This document shows positions 57,607 to 64,000 of a stretch of DNA of 64,000 nucleotides, piece after piece. Source of the DNA: Anaerolineales bacterium (GTDB lineage Bacteria > Chloroflexota > Anaerolineae > Anaerolineales > UBA4823); NCBI GenBank assembly GCA_003105035.1, contig PQAL01000018.1, forward strand, positions 1 through 64,000, read 5' to 3'. The notes under the pieces were generated by a model. That model was not told the DNA's origin, did no database searches, and saw only the letters and a program-made list of their open reading frames with translations. Within the stretch, counting starts at the first letter, position 1. Each line of letters begins with the position of its first letter. The translations under genes and the position numbers were made by a program.

Positions 57607-58596
57607 ATGCCGACGCCCCTTAAGACTGGAGAAGTCCTGAGAAGTCGCTATAAAATACGTCGGGTTATTGGGCACGGGGGCATGGGAAGCATATATCTTG
57701 CGGACGATCTCCGCCTGGAAGGGCGACAATGTGCGTTGAAAGAGGTCGAGCATGACCGCACATTACCGCAGGAAATTGTTCAACAGGCCCGCGAACAATT
57801 CCTCCGCGAAGCGACTGTTTTAGCGCGCCTGGATCATCCGAATCTACCCAAGGTTTCAGATTTCTTTTCAATAGGGCCACGCGATTACCTGGCGATGGAT
57901 TTTGTGCCGGGGAATGATTTACGCACGCTAATGATGGAAGCGCGCCAGAAAGGCATGTTTTTACCTGAAGCGGAAGTCTTGTCGTGGGCCAGCCAGATTG
58001 CGGATGCCCTGAGTTATCTTCACAACCAGGCGCCCCCCATCCTGCACCGCGATATCAAGCCCAGCAACCTTAAAGTGACCCCAAGTGGATTGATCAAGCT
58101 GGTGGATTTTGGCCTGGTGAAAATCCTAGCCTCTGAAGAGATGACGATCACCATCCTGCAAGGACGCGGTACAGCGTTGTACACCCCACTGGAACAGTAT
58201 GGTGGCGACACAGGCCACACCGATCGTCGCAGCGACGTGTATGCCTTCGGCGCGACCCTGTATCATTTACTTACCAACCAACCCCCATTGGAAGCGAGGG
58301 AGCGGTTCCTGCACCCTGAGAATCTGAGCCCACCCCGGCAGATCAATCCTGAAATCAGCGTTCGTACCGAAAAAGCCATACTATGGGCGATGAACCTGCA
58401 TCCGGATGAGCGCCCGCAGGATATTGAAACCTTCCGCCAGGCCTTGATCGGGAATTGGACCCCACCTATCCATCCGACTAAAAAGCCTCAGCCGCCTTCG
58501 ATCAGGTTGATCATCTCAAACACACGCGAGCAAGTGCTGCTTGGCGTGGCCGCGGCCTTGATTTTGTTCAGTTTGATCATCACCCTGGTGAAATAG
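57607..58596 (+). CDS. Hanks-type Ser/Thr protein kinase, membrane anchored
   Basis: 329 residues. The kinase domain (about 15-275) has the Gly loop VIGHGGMGSIYLA, Lys in CALKEV, catalytic loop ILHRDIKPSNLKV, VDFGLVKI (DFG) and an activation segment with QGRGTALYTPLEQYGG. A C-terminal membrane helix (about 305-325) ends the protein with almost nothing outside, so there is no sensor domain such as PASTA. It may phosphorylate partners read by the neighbouring FHA regulator (inference). Confidence 0.94.
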   Translation: MPTPLKTGEVLRSRYKIRRVIGHGGMGSIYLADDLRLEGRQCALKEVEHDRTLPQEIVQQAREQFLREATVLARLDHPNLPKVSDFFSIGPRDYLAMDFVPGNDLRTLMMEARQKGMFLPEAEVLSWASQIADALSYLHNQAPPILHRDIKPSNLKVTPSGLIKLVDFGLVKILASEEMTITILQGRGTALYTPLEQYGGDTGHTDRRSDVYAFGATLYHLLTNQPPLEARERFLHPENLSPPRQINPEISVRTEKAILWAMNLHPDERPQDIETFRQALIGNWTPPIHPTKKPQPPSIRLIISNTREQVLLGVAAALILFSLIITLVK

Positions 58597-58654
58597 AACA
58601 ATCAGTCAGGTCATCCACAAAACTTGGGATGCTTACGTACACCGCAGGTAGACC

Positions 58655-59458
58655 TTAGGCATTCTCTGCTAACCAATCTGCCACGCCACCCAGGTTTTCG
58701 AAGACGTAATCTGGCTTAAAAGGGGAATCCTTGAGGTCTTCCAATTTTGTCTCCCCACTGAGCACCAGGACAGTGGTAATTCCGCTGGATTGCCCGAGGG
58801 CAATGTCAGTATATAACCGGTCTCCAATCATTGCCAGCCCTTCGACTGGCAGGTTCAGCTTTACTGCAGCTGCATCAACGATCATGCGGTTGGGTTTCCC
58901 CACCACCAGGTCTGGTAACCTGCGGGTAGAGGCATTCACGAAGGCAATCATGGCGCCCACATCCGGCATATAGCCACTTTCGGTTGGGCAATTGAAGTCG
59001 GGATGCGTGGCGATGTAGGGTAAACCCTGGCGAACAAAATCGCATAACGCCCATAATTTCTGGTAGGTCAGGGTAGTATCGAAACCCAGCACAACCAGCT
59101 GAGGATCGTGTTGCACCAGCTGAAAGCCGTGGTGGCGGAATTCTTCTTCCAGGGAGGGGGTTCCAACCAGGAAAAGCCGGGCTCCTGGATAGCGTCCTTG
59201 AAGATACAGGGCGGTGGCCTCTCCGGAGGTCAGCACTGCTTCTTCCGTGATCGGTAAGCCAAGCCGGTTGATCTTCTCAGCATACTGGCTGCGCTGCTTG
59301 GATGAATTATTGGTGAGGAAGAGGAATTCTTTGCGCTGCTGATGTAAAAGCTCTATGAATCGCAAGGCTCCTTCAAGCAAACGATCACCCAGGTAAAATG
59401 TGCCATCCATGTCAAGCAGAAAACCACGTGCCAGACTCAATTTGCGGCTATCATCCAT
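58655..59458 (-). CDS. HAD-superfamily phosphatase (NagD-like, class IIA)
   Basis: 267 residues. Motif I GFLLDMDGTFYLGD, motif II FLTNNSSKQ, motif III Lys in VGKPNRMIVD and motif IV MIGDRLYTDIALG. The class IIA cap (about 80-180) fits NagD, p-nitrophenylphosphatase or nucleotide phosphatases. It removes phosphate from small cytoplasmic metabolites; substrate unknown. Single gene, convergent with the kinase gene. Confidence 0.93.
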   Translation of the reverse strand: MDDSRKLSLARGFLLDMDGTFYLGDRLLEGALRFIELLHQQRKEFLFLTNNSSKQRSQYAEKINRLGLPITEEAVLTSGEATALYLQGRYPGARLFLVGTPSLEEEFRHHGFQLVQHDPQLVVLGFDTTLTYQKLWALCDFVRQGLPYIATHPDFNCPTESGYMPDVGAMIAFVNASTRRLPDLVVGKPNRMIVDAAAVKLNLPVEGLAMIGDRLYTDIALGQSSGITTVLVLSGETKLEDLKDSPFKPDYVFENLGGVADWLAENA

Positions 59459-59659
59459 GTTGAATACCTTTTTGTTGTTGTGTATGTATGACCTATTTGG
59501 CTCGCAAAGCAGTGTTTACTTGGTGCAATTACCCAGCGGCGGTCGGAATGCTACTGCCAGGCAAGATTTTACCACTTCCCGATAGGCTTTGAGTATTTGA
59601 TTGCTGCAAGTAAGTTATGAGGATAATATTGGTATTTGTCCTGAGTGATTTTAGTCGTC

Positions 59660-59687
59660 TTGATTTTTATTCTCTCTGTGATATGAT
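59660..59687 (+). promoter_or_regulatory. Promoter of the DHH-GHMP operon
   Basis: TTGATT (59660-59665), a 16-bp spacer and TATGAT (59682-59687) preceded by TGA (extended -10). Transcription would begin near 59694. This places the promoter inside the longer open frame and supports the TTG start at 59722. Confidence 0.7.
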
Positions 59688-59721
59688 TCCTACGCTCAAG
59701 ATCAAGTTTAGGAGATATAAA

Positions 59722-60936
59722 TTGGATACTCTGATTAAAGCCATGGAACAGGCGATCCAAGAGCTAAAAGCATGGCCAGATAGGACCGTGCAGATCTTTC
59801 ACCATAATGATTCAGACGGGCTCAGCTCAGGGGCTATCCTGACCCGTGCATTCGAAAGGCAGGGGTTCAAAGTCAGGCGATTCTGCCTGGAAAAACCTTA
59901 CCCGGCGGTGCTTAAAAAAGTCTTTGAACAAGAAGGTGGATTGATCGTATTTGCAGATTTTGCCGGCCGGATCGCACCGTTGATCTCTGACTTGAATCGG
60001 GGGCGTAATCTGACCTTGATCCTCGATCATCATGTTGCCGAGGCTTCCACCGATCCACTAGTTCACAATCTCGATCCTGACCTGTATGGATTGAAAGGTG
60101 ACCGGGACATCTCTGGCTCAACCACCTGCTATCTGTTTGCCCTGACGATGGATCCCTCAAATCGTGACCTGGCGTCCGTTGCTACCATCGGTGCGGTGGG
60201 AGATGGCTTTTTTGTGGATGGCAAGTTGGTTAGCCAAAACCGTGAGGCCGCCTTGGAAGCCGTCGGGCAAGGAAAGTTAAAGATACAGGAAACGGCAGAT
60301 GGGGAGAAATACTTACTGACCACCGCGAAAGGCTCAATGGATTGCTTCGAAGTTGGTGATTATCTGGACCTGCTGGGGGGAGTCGGCTATTACCGCAATG
60401 GACCTGACGTGGGGATTGAGGTGTGTCTTGATGGGTTTAGCGCAGACTCCGACAGTATGGTCGATGAATTGAATAATATCCGCAAGAAAATCTTCGACGA
60501 AGAGATTGGAAGGCTTCGCTCTGGTGAGCTCATCCAGGCACCCCATATCCAATGGTTTCACGTGCAGCAACGCTTCTTCCCGATGGGCGTAAAGATGATC
60601 GGTGCATTCTGTGATGCGATCCGGGTGACGGATCTGATCGATCCACACAAATACCTGGCGGGCTTTCAGGTCATCCCTGATGAAATCCCTGGTTTTGGTA
60701 CGATCAGGTTTAATGAAGTAAAGGTTTCAATGAGGGTCTCTCCGACCATGGAGGGAGAAATTAGAGCAGGGCGTGCGATCGGGCTTAATATCCTGTTGCC
60801 TGAAGCCACCACGATCCTTGGTGGGTTCTCAGACGCCTGCCACAGCCTGACTGCGGCTACCACTGTGGCGATCGGTAAGGAAGAACAGCTGATTGTTGAA
60901 ATGGAAAAAATCATTGAAAGGACATCGCATGGGTAA
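59722..60936 (+). CDS. DHH-family phosphoesterase (RecJ/GAN-like)
   Basis: 404 residues from TTG 59722, with AGGAG 7 nt upstream and the promoter just before it. DHH motifs: QIFHHNDSDGLSSGAIL (metal-binding Asp), LIVFADFAG, LILDHHVAE (DHH), VATIGAVGDG. The C-terminal DHHA1-like domain ends GGFSDACHSLTAATT. Family members are Mn-dependent exonucleases or oligonucleotide phosphatases. The archaeal-like sequence and absence of an OB domain suggest a GAN-like enzyme rather than canonical RecJ. Overlaps the GHMP kinase gene by 8 bp. Confidence 0.85.
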   Translation: MDTLIKAMEQAIQELKAWPDRTVQIFHHNDSDGLSSGAILTRAFERQGFKVRRFCLEKPYPAVLKKVFEQEGGLIVFADFAGRIAPLISDLNRGRNLTLILDHHVAEASTDPLVHNLDPDLYGLKGDRDISGSTTCYLFALTMDPSNRDLASVATIGAVGDGFFVDGKLVSQNREAALEAVGQGKLKIQETADGEKYLLTTAKGSMDCFEVGDYLDLLGGVGYYRNGPDVGIEVCLDGFSADSDSMVDELNNIRKKIFDEEIGRLRSGELIQAPHIQWFHVQQRFFPMGVKMIGAFCDAIRVTDLIDPHKYLAGFQVIPDEIPGFGTIRFNEVKVSMRVSPTMEGEIRAGRAIGLNILLPEATTILGGFSDACHSLTAATTVAIGKEEQLIVEMEKIIERTSHG

Positions 60937-61864
60937 AGGTACAGGTTTTGGAAAAACGATTTTAATTGGGGATCAATTCGTGCTTGAAGAGGTCCCGGCC
61001 ATTGTCTCAGCTATCTCCTATGAAACTGAAACAATCGTCGAGCGGAGCACTGGATCCGGATGGACTTTGGAAGATAATCGCAACGAGGTTCCTGGCTACA
61101 AGGAAAAGAAAAAGGAACAACAGGTACGCTCGATTGATCGGATCCTAGAAGAGATGAAGATCGATATAAAAAGCTATCCGATCAAGATCACTATCGGTGG
61201 GACGTTATTGGCCGGTAGTGGTGTGGGTGCCAGTGCGGCCAGCTGTGTATCTCTGGCGCGGGCATTGAATGAAGAATTCAACCTGGGATATTCGATCGAA
61301 GCGATTAACCGGGTGGCGTGGCAGGGTGAGTTCCCTTACCATGGGGTAGCCAGTGGGGTAGATAACACTGCCTCGACCTACGGTGGGCTGCTCCAATTCC
61401 GTTTAATCAGTGGGCAGCAGCATTTCGAGCGGATCAAGACCCCAAAACCATTTGAGATCGTTTTAGCCAATAGTGGCATCACTGCCAATACCGCCCTGCT
61501 GGATGAAGTCAGCGATAAACAAAAACGGGAAGATCCAGGCTTATTTGCCTCACGAATGCAACTGATCACTGACCAATCGAATGAGATGAAACAGGCCCTT
61601 GAGGCTGGCAATTTAGCATCAGTCGGGCAGATCATGGTTACCAACCATAAGCTCCTGGTAGATATGGATTTTTCTCACCCGATTCTGGATTACCTGTGTA
61701 CCCTGGCCATCGATAAAGGTGCCTGGGGTGCCAAAGTCACCGGTGGGGGTAGGGGTGGCTACATGGTTGCGCTGACTCCCGGGGAAAAACTCCAGGATAA
61801 GGTGGCCACAACCTTTGAAAAGGAAGGGTACAAAATCATTCGGGCTGTAATAGGTGGAAGCTAA
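60929..61864 (+). CDS. GHMP kinase, probable mevalonate kinase
   Basis: 311 residues from ATG 60929, with AAGGA 6 nt upstream. GHMP motif 2 is GGTLLAGSGVGASAASCVSLARAL. HGVASGVDNTASTYGGLLQF contains the catalytic Asp and is closest to mevalonate kinases. Motif 3 is VTGGGRGGYMVAL. It would phosphorylate mevalonate with ATP, implying a mevalonate-type isoprenoid route, known in some Chloroflexota. Other pathway genes are not in the window, so another GHMP substrate remains possible. Confidence 0.72.
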   Translation: MGKGTGFGKTILIGDQFVLEEVPAIVSAISYETETIVERSTGSGWTLEDNRNEVPGYKEKKKEQQVRSIDRILEEMKIDIKSYPIKITIGGTLLAGSGVGASAASCVSLARALNEEFNLGYSIEAINRVAWQGEFPYHGVASGVDNTASTYGGLLQFRLISGQQHFERIKTPKPFEIVLANSGITANTALLDEVSDKQKREDPGLFASRMQLITDQSNEMKQALEAGNLASVGQIMVTNHKLLVDMDFSHPILDYLCTLAIDKGAWGAKVTGGGRGGYMVALTPGEKLQDKVATTFEKEGYKIIRAVIGGS

Positions 61865-61896
61865 AGCTAGCTAAGCGGATACCGATCGCATCAAAT

Positions 61897-64000
61897 CTAT
61901 ACTGGCTTAATGTGGCGTAAATCCATCATCTGCCATAGCCACATCGCGCCAGCACCGATACCCGCTCCGAGCAATACGGTCAACAATACTCCCCACCCAC
62001 CCATTTGGTTGATTAACGAGTCACTTCCGGGGAAATTAACCGCCAAATAAATATAAGCTAGCATACCACCGATAATGGGGAGAAGCGCACCTCTTACACC
62101 CCAGCGAAGACCGCTTTTAGAGTTGGAGAACCAGAAGTTCGCCCCGCTGATCAGAGCAGTCACGATCAGAGCGATCATCCAATCGCCGAATTTTACTTGC
62201 CCTTGGCTTTTGACGTTCGTGGGAACTGGCGTCTCTTGGGGAGTGGCTGTAACAGTGAAGGTGGGTTGCAAGGTTGGGGTTGACGAAGGCTGCTGTGTTG
62301 GGGTTTCCGGGACAGGCGTGGCTGTACCAGCTTCAGGCGGGATTTCGAAAGTTAAGACATCCGAGTTGACCGCCTGACCGCTCACAGCCCGGATGTTGAT
62401 CTCCCCAGATTGATCGATGACGAAATTTGCCCTGGCGATACCTTGGGCTGTCTGTCCTTCTACGATTTGAGATGGGACATTCTCCCCGCTATGATAAAGG
62501 GAGAAGGTGACTACCGTCCCATCGGGTACCTGGTTACCATTATGATCCAGGATTACACCCGTCACCACTGAAATTGGAGTTCCTACAGTCATTGCTGTCG
62601 GGGTTGGCGCAGGTGTCTCAGGTCCTTCACTTATGGGAGTGAATGGTACATCCTGATACACGCGGATGACTTGATTTGGATCGGGCGAGGTAGCGATCAG
62701 GATCTCATAGCCGATCCCTGGAACAGACACAGGGAGATGACCCGAAGGTTGGATTTCGTGAAACAATATCCTGGCTGCAATTTCTATGAAGGAACTCGAG
62801 CGGCTATATAGCGCATAATATGCAGAAAGTTTGGAGATATCGGTTGAATCCAAGGCGTATGGTTCACTTAGGGCAAAGACGAGTAAACGCTTGCCTTGGA
62901 AAAGATCCGGACGGAGATCAAGAAACTGGCGTAAGGCGAGCGATACCGGATTATCGTTGGATACCGTATCCATGGCGAATACGATCCAATCCGCAGCCCG
63001 CAGGTCATTTTCGATCTGCATCTGGCCGATACCGCTATTGAGCATGTCAGTCAGGTCTTGAAACGAGTAGGAAAACAGATTACTGGGGATTACTTGGCCA
63101 CTTGTGCTATACAACCGGATCACCGCGTTTTTCAGTGCATCAACGCTCAATGTGTATTGCTGCTGGCAATTCGTACATTGCTGGTACACCCGCGTATCAC
63201 TGATGAACACGATGTTATCTTCACGTGAAGGGGGTAATGGGATGGCATTGCTCAATTCCTCTGGTGAAGGGCTGATCAGGGTGGCTGCTTGCTGAGCTAC
63301 ACTGAAGGTGACCTGTGAAGAAATCCCAATGGAATTCAAAGCGTCTGTGCTGGGTAGCGTCGATGCAACTGAGAAGGAATTGTTATACAGCTTGTATTTC
63401 AGTTTTAATATTAGAAGCACCGATTGGTCAACGCGCTGGGCAAAGGCAGTGTCTTCCCGGTATTTTTGGGCGAAGAATTCAAGTGTGCGAATATACGATG
63501 TGTACACATCTTCATCCCCGCTGGAAAGGAAGTTATCCAGATACAGTAAGTCGTTCCCAGCCAGGAAGGCATCACGTGCTACCAGCGGGCCATTAAAGGT
63601 TTGACCGCTTGGATCGTAGAAGCGCCTGACGGCACGGCTGCCAAGGTTATCGCTGATCATCACCCCACCCGTCTGTCTCCAGGTGCTAAATTCTGGAAGG
63701 GAGATCAGCTGTGAGAACGCCTGGGGATCGAAACTCACCGGACGGGTAGTGGCACGGATGTTCCCTTGAAATCCCTGGTAGCGGATATGAGACACGATCA
63801 ACGCGTCTGTCATGGATAAGGTATCGGGTGCGTCACCGGTAACCGCGAAAAACGGAGCCAAATCGATCTGCTTCAGCTGTTCCAGGGAAGATAGGACTGT
63901 GGCGACCTCTTCTTCGGGGAGGCGATCCGATCCACCGAAACCGGGGAAATGCTTGGCGGCGACAACCATCTTTCCATTGCTGCCTTCATGCACTCCAGCT
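61897..64000 (-). CDS. GH3-like membrane protein with Ig-like domain, N-terminus beyond window
   Basis: About 698 residues are visible and the frame is open to the window edge. A GH3 N-acetylhexosaminidase-like barrel is recognisable from MVVAAKHFPGFGGSD (KHFPGHG in NagZ, here Phe for the second His) and GGVMISDNLGS (nucleophile Asp). The GH3 C-terminal-like domain (about 260-450) follows, then an Ig-like Big_1 domain (about 480-560, GVILDHNGNQVPDGTVVTFSL), a Thr/Pro-rich linker and three to four C-terminal membrane helices. An external, membrane-tethered enzyme or degenerate relative. Loss of the His in the KHFPGHG loop makes normal NagZ catalysis doubtful. Confidence 0.82.
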   Translation of the reverse strand, partial: AGVHEGSNGKMVVAAKHFPGFGGSDRLPEEEVATVLSSLEQLKQIDLAPFFAVTGDAPDTLSMTDALIVSHIRYQGFQGNIRATTRPVSFDPQAFSQLISLPEFSTWRQTGGVMISDNLGSRAVRRFYDPSGQTFNGPLVARDAFLAGNDLLYLDNFLSSGDEDVYTSYIRTLEFFAQKYREDTAFAQRVDQSVLLILKLKYKLYNNSFSVASTLPSTDALNSIGISSQVTFSVAQQAATLISPSPEELSNAIPLPPSREDNIVFISDTRVYQQCTNCQQQYTLSVDALKNAVIRLYSTSGQVIPSNLFSYSFQDLTDMLNSGIGQMQIENDLRAADWIVFAMDTVSNDNPVSLALRQFLDLRPDLFQGKRLLVFALSEPYALDSTDISKLSAYYALYSRSSSFIEIAARILFHEIQPSGHLPVSVPGIGYEILIATSPDPNQVIRVYQDVPFTPISEGPETPAPTPTAMTVGTPISVVTGVILDHNGNQVPDGTVVTFSLYHSGENVPSQIVEGQTAQGIARANFVIDQSGEINIRAVSGQAVNSDVLTFEIPPEAGTATPVPETPTQQPSSTPTLQPTFTVTATPQETPVPTNVKSQGQVKFGDWMIALIVTALISGANFWFSNSKSGLRWGVRGALLPIIGGMLAYIYLAVNFPGSDSLINQMGGWGVLLTVLLGAGIGAGAMWLWQMMDLRHIKPV

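Noticed and set aside
59617-59721. Longer N-terminus of the DHH phosphoesterase starting at 59617
   Set aside because: The promoter (59660-59687) lies inside this stretch, and TTG 59722 has a proper AGGAG; the extra residues do not fit the family.
1-64000. tRNA or rRNA genes, CRISPR arrays, insertion sequences, integrases, phage genes
   Set aside because: Intergenic regions were read for cloverleaf-like structures, direct-repeat arrays and terminal inverted repeats, and none was convincing; no transposase-like or integrase-like protein is encoded.

Overview
The window looks like a chromosomal segment of an uncultured or little-studied Chloroflexota bacterium, probably class Anaerolineae. This is inferred from gene content: an NrfD/4Fe-4S/multiheme c-type cytochrome cluster, glycogen genes with a GH57 protein and a giant GH13 protein, YhfC and CpXC proteins, FHA-winged-helix proteins, Thr/Pro-rich linkers, and archaeal-like isoprenoid enzymes. 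No rRNA, tRNA, CRISPR array, transposase or phage gene was seen.

Layout. 1-3.4 kb: a truncated membrane-anchored beta-propeller protein, then a divergent pair (GyrI-like effector-binding protein and WYL regulator) around a perfect palindrome. 3.4-8.4 kb: a sugar ABC transporter (binding protein, two permeases) with an N-acetylglucosamine-kinase-like sugar kinase. 8.5-10.8 kb: an O-antigen ligase-like and a Wzz-like protein. 10.8-27.1 kb: an electron-transfer island, all on the minus strand, with 54 predicted covalent heme sites in seven proteins. It includes a decaheme lipoprotein, a NarX/NarL-type two-component pair, a nine-gene operon (octaheme c, 4Fe-4S protein, NrfD, a 57-residue membrane protein, two nonaheme-c/cytochrome-b modules, a NapC-like nonaheme protein) and an octaheme lipoprotein on a collagen-like stalk. 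No terminal reductase was recognised, so the cluster is best read as a quinone-to-periplasm or cell-surface electron conduit. Two promoter regions of the island share an 18-bp operator-like sequence.

27.2-30.5 kb: aspS-asnS, preceded by a 30-codon leader peptide containing Asn-Asp-Asn-Asp-Asn and mutually exclusive antiterminator and terminator hairpins. This is a ribosome-mediated attenuator matched to the two enzymes it precedes. A rod-like RNA of about 175 nt resembling 6S RNA follows. 30.9-40.3 kb: glycogen and alpha-glucan metabolism (malQ, glgC, glgA, GH57, 1179-residue GH13). 40.5-48.9 kb: sulfurtransferase, an ABC-2 exporter with accessory proteins, a YhfC-like membrane protease, and pyruvate dehydrogenase-type E1alpha/E1beta/E2 genes without E3. 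49-51.7 kb: tgt-uppP-PstS-like lipoprotein. 51.9-58.6 kb: class III aminotransferase, soluble sensor kinase, CpXC protein, FHA-winged-helix regulator, YbaK deacylase, Ser/Thr kinase. 58.7-64 kb: HAD phosphatase, DHH phosphoesterase, mevalonate-kinase-like GHMP kinase and a GH3-like membrane protein cut by the window end.

Starts were chosen by Shine-Dalgarno spacing and family alignment, and several are shorter than the longest open frame. Extended -10 promoters (TGnTATRAT) recur on the plus strand, and a few minus-strand genes look leaderless.
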